From NCBI GenBank assembly GCA_003024985.2, contig PXIH01S0001988.1: a stretch of DNA of 10,218 bases; one strand, given 5' to 3'. Below the pieces are notes generated by a model, which searched no databases, had not been told where the DNA came from, and was given only the letters and a program-made list of their open reading frames with translations. Of the stretch, positions 1-8,109 are shown piece after piece. Positions within the stretch are counted from its first letter, which is position 1. Every line of letters starts with the position of its first letter. The translations under genes and the position numbers were made by a program. The DNA is from Euperipatoides rowelli. Its lineage: Eukaryota; Onychophora; Udeonychophora; Euonychophora; Peripatopsidae.

Positions 1-341
1 AGAAAAATAATCATTTTTTAATGCATTTTTAGAGTCTATATGTAAAGTGATTATTTATATAATAAAATTAGAATCAAGTAAATTTTAATTATAGATTATT
101 TTAAGTCAATTAATTATCTTTGTAATGATATATATTATAAAATCCTATGGATATTAAGCTGTATAATAGGCCATAAAGATTATGTGTAAAACAGCCAAAC
201 TTTTGCTGAGAATTGAGCACAAACCTAGCAATGGTAGGCTAGTTGGAAAGAGTTAAATGTATAAAGGAAACTCATAATGTCTTCTTTTTCTATCTATTTA
301 CAGTACATTAGAATATAACATAGTAATTGAATAATATTAAT
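1..341. other. AT-rich flank with no recognised gene
   Basis: This stretch is A/T-dominated, carries stops in all frames and shows no protein-like reading frame, RNA gene or terminal repeat. A small imperfect hairpin lies around 224-243 (CTAGC and GCTAG arms). The LINE A coding similarity starts just to the right. The exact 5' truncation point of that element was not found, so part of 300-341 may belong to it. Confidence 0.6.
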
Positions 342-344
342 ATA

Positions 345-1648
345 AAATGGAAACACTGTAATGTTAGACCTACATATAAAAATAGGAAAGAAAAACGTCA
401 AATTCTATAAACCTATAACCAATTGCGACTCAATTTCTAAAATAATTGAAAAAAATAATTCTAAATAGAATTGAAGAATTTATAAACAAGAATAATGTAT
501 TATCAATAACCAACATGATTTTCACAAGGGATGATCCACTAATTCCAATTTATTAAAATTTATCAATGAAATAAACTGGGTCGACAAAAAATATTATTAG
601 TCAATGCCATTTGCATCTATTCATCCAGAGCATATGATTCAGTTAACATTAATTTGTTGATAGATAAACTAACACTTATAAATTTTACACAATCTTAAGA
701 GGGATATAGCACTTTATTCATATAAGACATCAAAAAGTTGCATTGGTGATACTTCATCTGACTATTGTTCAGGCAAAACAGGATTATCACGAGGTTCTGT
801 TATTTCTTCCACACTGGCCAATATTTTTGTGCAGGACATAATTTAATTTAAATACTACTACTACAGTACACAGATAATTTTAAACTGTATCATTGTATAA
901 ACCAATCTAATGATTGTGACTTATTAAAAAATGATTTGAACATATAGTAGTTAATCACAGGTGCAAAAATTTAGAACAAACAATAAACTGGAATAAGACT
1001 TATTTTATGCATTTTGGAAGAGGAGCGATCAAGAATGAATATCACATTAATATAAAACCAGTTAAACTCAAATAAACTCATAAGACTTAGGTGTCACTTA
1101 TGACTCTAACATGTATTTTACATCACATGCAAAATTGACCGAAAATAAAATGTGTCAATGTTTTGGTATGATCAAAAATTCCATAAAAAATATTGATGTG
1201 ATATCCTTCAGAACCCTATATTAAGTGTATATTAAATCTGTGCATTTTCAATTATGTATGTCAATAAAAAATATATTTTATATATTGAACATGCTTTCAA
1301 ACACAGAACCAAACTAATAAATGGCTTTTACCACCTTGATTATATCACTAGAATAACAAACATTAGTATTCTAACTCCATACCAAAAAATGAATCAATTA
1401 GACATGATCTGTTTTTAAAAGACAGTATATTAAATGAGAATAAAAATGAAATGTATATCAAATAATAGACCAGGTGTTAGGGATCATAATTATCAAGTTA
1501 AATTAGCCTAGTCTACAAAAGAACCAGGTTAAGAGGAAAATTTATAACATGTCATGCTATCCCTTTGTGGAATTCATTGCCCAGTGAACTTTAAATGCTA
1601 AAGGATCTAAAATAATTTAAACCTAAACTATATGAATACATTAAATAA
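345..1648 (+). pseudogene. LINE A reverse transcriptase remnant (multiple stops and frameshifts)
   Basis: The RT fingers, palm and C-terminal region can be followed only by switching frames. KWKHCNVRP near 345-371 matches the segment before RT motif 1. YKPITNCDSISKIIE (406-450) is the NYRPI...SKIIEK block. RIEEFINKNNVLS (from 467) and QHDFHKG (511-531) follow, the latter trailed by an in-frame TGA. Motif A is at 603-650 (YSSRAYDSV), and GLSRGSVISSTLANIFVQDI occupies 781-840, corresponding to GVPQGSVLSP. The YADD box is YTDN at 867-878. DLGVTYDSNMYF starts at 1084, and WNSLPSEL is at 1568-1591. In motif A the catalytic Asp appears as Tyr (618-620), and the second Asp of YADD is Asn, so the enzyme would be dead even without the stops. 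Known for the family: these aspartates bind the two metal ions. The frame breaks were placed by eye. Confidence 0.85.
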
Positions 1649-1840
1649 CAGATGGATCCAATGTATTTATATCAGCAATCATAGAGTTGACCTCCTACTA
1701 AATATTTTTGTTTTTGTCATCTAACATTTGGTTTTCTCAATATGTTTTGTAGTCTTGTTTTTATTTTATTTTCTTTACTATGTTAAATTTATGGCTTGTG
1801 TTGTTGTGTTTGTTTTTTTATGTTTACCATTATATGTAAT

Positions 1841-1855
1841 AAGACCTTTGGTCTT
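1841..1855 (+). repeat. LINE A 3' terminal hairpin
   Basis: AAGACC (1841-1846) and GGTCTT (1850-1855) are perfect inverted arms around a TTT loop. In a very mutated element a perfect 6-bp stem near the tail suggests that this end is either conserved or copied late. A role in reverse transcriptase recognition is inferred. Confidence 0.65.
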
Positions 1856-1882
1856 TCCTTATTTCTTGTAATCAGTTTACAA

Positions 1883-1898
1883 TATAAATAAATAAATA
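1883..1898 (+). repeat. (AATA)n tail of LINE A
   Basis: Three to four AATA units close the LINE A 3' UTR. They set the element's 3' boundary and strand. The base after the run begins an unrelated palindrome. Confidence 0.7.
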
Positions 1899-1899
1899 G

Positions 1900-1918
1900 A
1901 GTAAACTAGTAGTTTACT
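1900..1918. repeat. Perfect inverted repeat right after the LINE A tail
   Basis: AGTAAACT (1900-1907) and AGTTTACT (1911-1918) are perfect 8-base arms around AGT. The hairpin begins two bases after the (AATA)n tail. It could be target-site sequence, a piece of another element's terminus, or chance in AT-rich DNA. Confidence 0.6.
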
Positions 1919-1920
1919 TT

Positions 1921-1946
1921 TTAATAATAATTAATTTAATTATTAA
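1921..1946. repeat. AT-only inverted repeat
   Basis: TTAATAAT (1921-1928) and ATTATTAA (1939-1946) are perfect 8-base arms made only of A and T, separated by ten A/T bases. It lies between the first palindrome and the left end of the endonuclease fragment. Because of its composition it may be fortuitous. Confidence 0.45.
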
Positions 1947-2643
1947 AACTTCTCTAAATCAATTCGCTGAAACTTTCTTTTGACAAATTTAACTCTATCA
2001 AGGGCTTACTAGTCTTTGATCATTACTATGTTGAATCCGTTTAGTACTGGATTTGCACTTTATGTTCCTTTTGTTAACAAGCTTGTAATGAATTTCATTC
2101 TGCTTTTCGTTTGGTCCTCTCCAAATCATTTTGCTATTTGTTGGCCTTTCAAAAAAAAATGAACATAATTCTTATTCTGTGTAAATCTGACCATTCTGTC
2201 ATGTCTATCAATCCTTGAACAATCACCAAATCTTCCTATGAATTCCCATATTTTGGCATTATAATCACCCATAATAATTTTGTAATAGCCTAAGACTTAA
2301 TTTTATGATGTAAATTCTGCACATCCTCATAAAACTGTTCCACTTCTTTATCTGAATGAATTGTGGATAGGACTTACAGTATATTTACATTTATCTGAAT
2401 CTTGAATCTCCTTGTGAGTTTAATTACTATCTTGGCTAGATTACTGAATCGGACATACTTTAAATCTCTTATTCTTTAATCTCTTAAGAATAATGAATCC
2501 AACACCACCTATCTGTTGTGAAATATTTCTTAGGTATTATAAGATATGTCGCCTACTCTTCAGCTTTATTCATTTTCTTCTTTGCACCTAATTTCACTTA
2601 GCCCTGCAATGTATCACTTTATTTTACTAAGTTTTTATTGTAT
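1946..2643 (-). pseudogene. RTE-type retrotransposon endonuclease fragment (both ends missing)
   Basis: On the minus strand this reads as an exonuclease/endonuclease/phosphatase-fold domain of the RTE/BovB kind, which nicks target DNA for reverse transcription. Blocks appear in the expected order from right to left. GLSEIR (about 2602) is followed by a GDIL/GGVGFIILKRLKNK block (about 2475-2560). HSDKEVEQFYEDVQ (about 2315-2360) matches the family's SDEE.E.FYEDLQ. Then come IIMGDYNAK (about 2255-2285), corresponding to GDFNAK, WRGPNEKQNEIHYKLVNKRN (about 2070-2130), corresponding to NEIDYILTNKR, and NDQRLV (2007-2024), corresponding to SDHRLV. A tail RVKFVKRKFQRIDLEKF (about 1946-1996) ends at a stop. 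Several stops and frameshifts interrupt it. The catalytic His of SDHR is Gln and the metal/active-site NEIDY Asp is His, so it is inactive. There is no initiation region, RT domain or 3' tail. It is sandwiched between LINE A and LINE B in the opposite orientation. Confidence 0.8.
1993..2020 (+). repeat. 28-bp direct repeat, left copy
   Basis: This copy is identical, base for base, to 2644-2671. It starts CTCTATCAAGGG and ends AGTCTTTGAT. On the minus strand it encodes most of the endonuclease DQRLVSP stretch that corresponds to the SDHRLVR motif. Endonuclease similarity continues on both sides of it, so this copy is native to the endonuclease fragment. Confidence 0.9.
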
Positions 2644-2671
2644 CTCTATCAAGGGCTTACTAGTCTTTGAT
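2644..2671 (+). repeat. 28-bp direct repeat, right copy
   Basis: This is a perfect match to 1993-2020, in the same orientation and 651 bases away. It sits exactly between the N-terminal-most preserved part of the minus-strand endonuclease and the first LINE B residues. Here it is out of place with respect to the endonuclease order, so it is a duplicated piece. Confidence 0.9.
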
Positions 2672-2687
2672 TCGGGTTTTTTCCAAT

Positions 2688-4578
2688 CGTTATCCGGGTT
2701 GGCTAAATAGGGAACTGATGAATACAAGGAGGGAAAAATCCAAATAATTTAAAATATATAAGAAACCCAGAAATATTGTGAATTATAATATATATAAACT
2801 CCACCGTAATAAAGTTACTCTTTTGACAAAAAAAAGTAAAAAAAATTATGATTTAACATTGATAGACAAAATGTCTAATGATCCAGGTTATTTGTATATA
2901 CAGTATAGAGCAAACAAAAGAATCTAATAGTATTGATAAAATTAAAGATGAATGTTTTGTTGGTGATCGCGAAATTGCAAATGCTTTTTCTCGTTATTTC
3001 TATATAAAACCTAAAATTAATTGTAAGATTGATGATTTTTCAAGTGGAGATCAGGGAGAACCTATAACTGTTGATAAAATGACAATCTCATTAATTATAG
3101 GTCAAATTAAACCCACTTATACAGTGTGTACAGATGGGATCCCCAATTATATAATAAAACGATGTTAAAAAAATTTGTTGAATTTATATGGATAATGGTT
3201 AATTTCCCATTGAAATTGGGAACTGTCCTGAGCTCCTGGAAAGAAACAATTTTGACTCCCCTCCTTAAGGGAGGTGACCCATTAGAAATAAACAATTACA
3301 GACCAATAGGTCTTACAAATGCAATCTCTAAGATAAATGAGAAAGCAATTTTGTTATTGTAAAGAACACATCTAGATTGTTTTATACATACTAACCAACA
3401 TGGTTTTGTCACTGGCAAATTAACGGAGACTTGCTTGTTACAATGCTTAGACAGTTGGTCAAAATATAGGGAGCAAGAACATGATGTAAGTGTAGTCTAT
3501 TTTGACCTGTCAAGGCCTTTGATGTAGTGCCAATTGACCTTCTTTTAGCTAAACTACTTTCTTGTAATATTAACTACAGATTGTTGAGTTGGCTATATGC
3601 ATTTCTATATAATTGCCCCTGTTGGGTTTCATTTAATGGGATTAAATCTAAAGTAAACTATAAACTGTGTGGAGTGCCACAGGGAGCGGTAATGTCATCA
3701 TTTTTATTTAACTTTTATTTATCAGACCTATACTCATTGCCTATAAAGCACATAATTAGTTAAGCAGACAACATCAGGATATTTATTGTAACTAACTCTA
3801 CTTGTGATTTTGTAAGTTTACAGGAGGAGGTTTCGGCATTGACATCTTGGATAGATTGGAATGAACTCGTTATTAATGAAAAAAATGCAAATTGTTGTTT
3901 TTAAGTTCAAAGATTAGAAAGATTGACATCAGAGTTAAAAGTTATAATATTGAACAAGTTGATAGGTATTGTGATTTGGGAATATTTTTTGATTCTGGTC
4001 TTACGTTTAATTTGCATATTAATTCAGTAATATCAAAGCTCTATCATACTTTTTATGTGATAAGGAGTGTGTTCTCATATTTAACATTGATAATATATAT
4101 TAAGATTTACAGAAGTTATCTTCAACCTATAATGGACTACTTTGCAATTGTATATCATCCAATTAACAATACTGATTTGGAGCATTTAAATAGATACTTT
4201 TGAGCACTGACAAAAAAAATAGTTGGTTTTTACAATTTTCCATATGAAAAAAGATTAGAAATATTGTTAGCACATAATGTTTTCAGTCCTGAACAAAGAC
4301 TATTGAGGGGTGATTTTATAATTGTATTTAAAAAGGTGGTAATGGGGAAAAACACAGAATGTCTATTTAAATTGTCTCATTCATCTATTACAAGAGGACA
4401 TGGTTTTAGATTGGAGAGGGAAATTTCAAGAAAGATAATAAGATACGGCTTTATAAAAAATAGGATAGTTCTACTTTGGGACCACTTACCACTGTCAATT
4501 GTTAATGCAAATTCAGTTAATCAATTTAAAAACCTATTGGATAAATATCTTCCTACTAATGAAATTTTTATAAAATGA
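2688..4578 (+). pseudogene. LINE B reverse transcriptase, four stops and four frameshifts
   Basis: The reading frame changes from frame 3 to 1, 3, 2 and 1 along the copy. RYPGWLNREL (2688-2717) is the pre-RT linker typical of Jockey/CR1 ORF2, and EIANAFSRYF follows near 2970-2999. NYRPIGLTNAISK lies near 3294-3332, NQHGFVTGK near 3393-3419, and motif A VVYFDLS ends at 3512 with its Asp intact (3504-3506). CGVPQGAVMSSFLFNFYLSDL begins about 3667. The YADD box reads stop-A-D-N at 3761-3772. LQEEVSALTSWI follows, then DLGIFFDSGLTF (about 3976-4011) and the C-terminal LWDHLPLSIVNANSVNQFKN block. Lesions: TAA 2745-2747; frameshift about 2913-2925; frameshift about 3150-3168; TAA 3360-3362; one-base loss at about 3513; TAA 3761-3763; one-base loss in the A7 run 3879-3885; TGA 4201-4203, which could be a decayed CGA. 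It cannot make an active enzyme. Confidence 0.9.
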
Positions 4579-4740
4579 TTTTGATCTTAACTAATTCTGG
4601 CTCTAACTGAATTAATTATTGTTTTTTTTATTTTGATTATGTATTACAAGAATTTGATATTTATTTTTCATTGATTTTGTTGTATTGGGTGTAAATGATT
4701 AAGATCTTATCACTCATCTACCTGTCCCACTTAACTTAAC
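4579..4740 (+). other. Probable LINE B 3' UTR
   Basis: Directly after the ORF stop the sequence is T-rich and non-coding, as in LINE 3' UTRs. It contains a weak inverted pair AAGATC/GATCTT-type sequence near 4700. No tail is recognisable, so the end of the element is uncertain. Confidence 0.5.
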
Positions 4741-5170
4741 TCATGTATTTGCACTTGAGTGAGTTTGGTAGTTATATATGCTGTACATAGGGTCAGCAAT
4801 TATGTAACCTAAATTCATCTGGAGATTCAGATTCTTAGCACCTTCTACCATCAAGCACTCCCAATTTCTACCTTGAACAGGGTCAAGTAAGCATCTGGGT
4901 TATATTTATTTATTTAGTTGTATTATTCGAGGGAATTGGACCAGGTGGGTTGATGAGCATTAGTTATAATCTGAGCACCTAACCTTTGGTGATCTACCAA
5001 TTAATCTTGCAAGGTAGCAAGAGGAAACATGAATTCCAATTGGTTTGTCTATGTCTATTTATTATTATTTTACAAATTTACAGCTAGGCCCATATCGGAG
5101 CTAACTCCACTATCTAATTCTGTTCTAATCCCCTAAGACAACCAACTTTAATCAAGAATATATTTATGGA
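4741..5170. other. Unassigned, less AT-rich block downstream of LINE B
   Basis: This block has visibly more G and C than its neighbours. It may be the end of LINE B or a separate unrecognised repeat. On the minus strand a stop-free stretch of 52 codons runs from 4899 to 4744, followed by TGA at 4741-4743, with residues such as WECLMVEG and NLGYIIADP that look protein-like but were not recognised. A second, shorter open stretch lies at 4963-5058 on the same strand. The motif CAGCTAGGCCCATATCGG occurs at 5082-5099. No inverted terminal repeats or target duplication were found. Confidence 0.35.
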
Positions 5171-6292
5171 TATTTTAATCACATATTGTAAAGAGGTTTT
5201 ATTTTAACCCAGTCTTAGTTTTGCCTGAAAATTTGTATTTCCATAATAAATAAATTACCATAAGGGTATTATGAAGTGACTAAATTCTATTTTTTTTAAC
5301 TCATGTTTCGATAACATCTTGGTGCTTCATATGAGATATCGAGTAAAGTCGTCAGCACATTATCAATCTCTGCTCTTTTCTTTCTAAGATATTTTCTTCA
5401 CATACAGAAAATGTAAGGTGAGTAGAACTTTCACAAATGGATGTTTATTGATTAACCAGTATTACATTTTCCACAGAAATAATCTCAATAGCTTATCATC
5501 TCAGGAGATTAACAACTTCCAGTTTTGCGTGAATTCAAGTCTGTGAAAGGATTAAGTATTCTTTTTCCATAACAAGATGTATACATTTTCTTTTATTCTT
5601 TTTCTATATTTTACTAAATGGTTCCTAACTTATTGAACAAACACATCAATGTATTTCATGAATGGAATAACTGGTTCCTCATAATTACGTTTATAAATAT
5701 TTTCTAAAATAAATCCTTCAAATATTTATTTTGTTGATTATTATAATGTTTGTTAGCACTCAAATTCCTTCACATTTATTGTGATTTATTTCTGTTTCAT
5801 TATGTGCAAATTAGGCTATAAAGAACAACTGTCATTTAATTTATGATTTAAAATATTTTTCTATTTATACAAATTTGGTTGGAATGAATTGTTTTAAATT
5901 TTTAGAATTTTTTAAAACAATTATTATTTTTCTTTTGTATTAGAAAGAAAGGAAAAATTCAACAATTGACTTCACTGATCATTTTCTGTTAAAAGGGAAA
6001 GTAACTTATGGTGGAATCTGTAAAAGTCAAGAAAAGACCTATGGGTTAATTCGTAAAAATATTTTGTATGAAGAATGGAGATGGAGTGGAAATTTTATTA
6101 GAGTTTCTTTTAGAAAATGAGCGGAATTAAATGCAATTGGCTAAGAAGAGAACATAATTAACATTATGAAATCCAAAACTGGCAAATCTTAAAAAATGTC
6201 TTAAAAAGCCTTAAGTTAGCATACCTCCAACTAGAAGAGCTCTTATAAGTCTGTAATCAGTCAACACAACATCTATGTCAAAGTGGAATTCA
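5171..6292. other. AT-rich non-coding sequence with weak splice-like signals
   Basis: There is no recognisable gene. Two places resemble splice sites. A pyrimidine-rich tract ends in ACAG at 5404-5407, followed ten bases later by GTGAGT at 5418-5423. Another ends in TTTTGTATTAG at 5943 and precedes an open stretch of 58 codons closed by TGA at 6118-6120. Neither shows recognised protein similarity. If this is an intron, these could be decoys. A small inverted pair CATAATA/TATTATG lies near 5242-5274. Confidence 0.4.
5944..6120 (+). other. Possible terminal exon or chance open stretch (58 codons)
   Basis: A plausible acceptor, made of a T-rich tract ending TATTAG, lies immediately before an open frame that begins KERKNSTIDFTDHF and ends with VSFRK and TGA. 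It is unusually rich in charged and aromatic residues for this AT-rich DNA (YEEWRWSGNF). No domain or homologue is recognised and no matching upstream exon was found. A 58-codon open stretch can also arise by chance across six frames of 10 kb, so this is only a candidate. Confidence 0.12.
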
Positions 6293-6317
6293 CACTCTTA
6301 ATGCCAGATTAAGAGTG
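6293..6317. repeat. Perfect 9-bp hairpin
   Basis: CACTCTTAA (6293-6301) and TTAAGAGTG (6309-6317) are perfect arms around a 7-base loop, TGCCAGA. No flanking duplication or longer terminal repeat is evident. It could be a structured RNA fragment, a transposon end or chance. Confidence 0.5.
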
Positions 6318-7223
6318 AGCCTTCTTTCCAATAAGCAGTATCTAGCCAGCTTCAATATTTAGATTGTTTATCTTACTTGAATACTTATAAAAGCCTCCAA
6401 ATAATATTCATGAAAACATTTAAAAGAGAGAAAATAAAACACTGTAGGCCTATAAATATATCTGAATTTAATTAAAGGTATACTATAATCAAAAATAACT
6501 TTAGATAAGCTTATTTAATATCAGATTAAGAAAAAAAAAATGATAGAAATAAATGTTAATTCAATATTATGAATTATTTTGTTGTTATTCTAATTTTAAT
6601 GTAGTGAATTTGAACAACTTTCTGGTTGCCAATCCATTTCCATTTTGTGTTTTTTTTTTGTGTGTGTACATAACAATATTGCTTACTAGAGAACCTTGAT
6701 TTTGGTCATTCAGTATTCTAAGATAACAATCATTTAGGCTACATTTTTTTTATTACTTTATATTCTTCTGAGAAAAACAACTGTAAGATGTTTAATGCAG
6801 TAATAATCAAAATCAAATTTCCTAAATATTATAAAACATAAATGTGACACAGTCTGCCAAAATATAGTTTCGATTATTCACATTAATTAGATTTAAAAAA
6901 AAACGTCTTAATAATTGAAATTTAATTTTAACAAAAGTTTTCTTAACATACTGTAGATATTAAAAAAATAAATTTATCTTTTCATTTTTAAATGTTATCA
7001 GTAGTGATTAAATAAATGTTTTGAAAGAGCGAGTTGGGATAAAATTACATTTATAGCAAGCAATTTCCCCACATTGTTTCAAACTTGATTTTCACATAAC
7101 TATTAGATCTATTTTATTATTGAACATTTCAGGGTTTGGCATCCTTTTTTGAGTGATGAGCCATTATTGATCTATTTAATACAAAAAAATATGAAGAACT
7201 TTACCTCAGCTTAAGAGAGGAGA

Positions 7224-7233
7224 GGGGGGGGGG
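7224..7233 (+). repeat. Poly-G run of ten within a purine tract
   Basis: Ten consecutive G follow AAGAGAGGAGA in otherwise AT-rich sequence, giving a purine-only tract from about 7213. It is a simple-sequence feature prone to length variation and sequencing error. Confidence 0.85.
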
Positions 7234-7530
7234 ATAGAAATGGAATAGAGTAAAAAGATGTTTTATTTATATATACAGGTATAATTTTAGTGTTCTTTTA
7301 TTTCTTTGTTTAATATTGCTACTTCACTTATTTAAAAAACAGATGATTTATAATATGAATTCATGTAACTTACCTACATAATTGCAAATACTAAGAAACA
7401 AATTTATTGCAGTAGCCTGTGCCATTTAAAACTGAAATTGCTCGTATTTGTCAAAAATGCTTAAATGGTGGGAAAAAATAAATATATACTGTATATAGCC
7501 TATAAACCTTTAAATTATTATGCTCTTTGA

Positions 7531-7571
7531 AATTTATATTTATTTATTATTATATTTTATTTATTTAAATT
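7531..7571. repeat. A/T-only low-complexity tract with ATTT units
   Basis: Forty-one consecutive bases contain only A and T, mainly TATTT and TTAT units. The ends AATTT and AAATTT are weakly inverted. No function is implied. Confidence 0.7.
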
Positions 7572-8109
7572 TGTTATTTACTCTTTAACTTTGTATGTAA
7601 ACAACCGATCTGGAAGAGCACCATTTATTTTAGATGAAGGTCTAGATAAATTGAATTAACTAAAACTATGTGCACACAGAAATAATTTTATTATTGTTTT
7701 AACTTTATACTCACCACCCCCGTAATGATTAACTTTTGACATCTTGCAATAGTGTGCTCTGATTTATAAATACCCTGCTTCTTAATAATAATTTCTAATA
7801 ATAAAAATGATTAAGAGATTAGCTTAATCTTTGCTGAACTTTATAGTAATAAGCAAAAGAAATTGATTTACATTTTTGTTGTGAATTGAATTGGTCGAAA
7901 GAAAAACTTCAAGAAAACCACTGTTGCTAGAGAAAAAAAATTATGAATATGATGATGGAGATGATGAGTACTCAAGGGAGTTAAGTAGTTTATAGACCAC
8001 TAACTGGAACTAGTTCATTAATAAAATTGTTTTAAATAGTTTATTATTATTAGATGCTGGTACAGAAAAGTTCAAGTTTACTACAGAATGCTTCAGTTGA
8101 TGAATTTTA

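Larger units (their letters stand above)
342..1898 (+). mobile_element. LINE copy A: 5'-truncated non-LTR retrotransposon (Jockey/CR1/L2 group)
   Basis: This is a decayed copy of an autonomous retrotransposon of the type that copies itself by target-primed reverse transcription. Seen in the sequence, in order: reverse transcriptase motifs spread over three frames, a C-terminal segment ending in WNSLPSEL (1568-1591), a terminating stop at 1646-1648, about 250 bases of T-rich 3' UTR, a terminal hairpin and an (AATA)n tail ending at 1898. The endonuclease domain and ORF1 are absent, as expected for 5' truncation, a common outcome of LINE insertion. No convincing target-site duplication was found. 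Assignment to one clade is not possible by eye; the C-terminal layout and short tandem tail fit CR1/L2-like elements. It is more mutated than LINE B, so it is probably an older insertion or from an older family. Confidence 0.85.
1649..1898 (+). other. LINE A 3' UTR with terminal hairpin and AATA tail
   Basis: After the stop at 1646-1648 the sequence becomes T-rich and non-coding. It then carries the perfect hairpin AAGACC-TTT-GGTCTT at 1841-1855 and, 28 bases beyond it, a tail of AATA units (about 1883-1898). A hairpin followed by a short tandem tail is a known 3' end arrangement in CR1/L2-type LINEs, where it helps the reverse transcriptase recognise its RNA. The role here is inferred from that family knowledge. 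Confidence 0.7.
2672..4740 (+). mobile_element. LINE copy B: 5'-truncated Jockey/CR1-group retrotransposon
   Basis: This is a second and better preserved LINE on the + strand. Coding similarity starts within a few bases of the right 28-bp repeat and runs through the linker before RT, the full RT domain and the C-terminal domain to a stop at 4576-4578. A T-rich 3' UTR follows. There is no endonuclease domain or ORF1, so the copy is 5'-truncated. No poly-A, hairpin or tandem tail could be fixed, so 4740 is only a practical boundary; T-rich sequence with TTTATTTATTTA near 4905-4917 is another possible end. It differs in sequence from LINE A (compare DLGIFFDSGLTF with DLGVTYDSNMYF) and is therefore a different family. 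Confidence 0.85.
6318..8109. other. AT-rich non-coding stretch with simple-sequence tracts
   Basis: No gene, RNA or mobile element is recognised. It contains homopolymer A and T runs, a ten-G run (7224-7233), an A/T-only tract with ATTT units (about 7531-7571) and a short GATGATG/GGAGATGATG purine stretch near 7950-7968. Stops are dense in every frame. Confidence 0.55.

Noticed and set aside
1993-2671. Simple target-site duplication flanking the endonuclease fragment
   Set aside because: The left copy is inside the endonuclease reading frame, with similarity on both sides, so it is not an external flank.
3107-3295. Minus-strand 62-codon open stretch opposite LINE B
   Set aside because: It is antisense to the clearly recognisable RT segment with the NYRPI motif and shows no motif of its own.
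342-4740. LINE A and LINE B as long terminal repeats or two copies of one family
   Set aside because: They share only general RT motifs. Their sequences differ throughout, and no terminal repeat pair was found.
4905-4917. TTTATTTATTTA as the definite LINE B tail
   Set aside because: It is T-rich rather than A-rich on the element's strand, has no adjoining hairpin or duplication, and similar runs occur throughout the window.
7531-7571. AT-only tract as a replication origin or matrix attachment site
   Set aside because: Composition alone is not evidence in DNA this AT-rich, and no specific motif supports either role.
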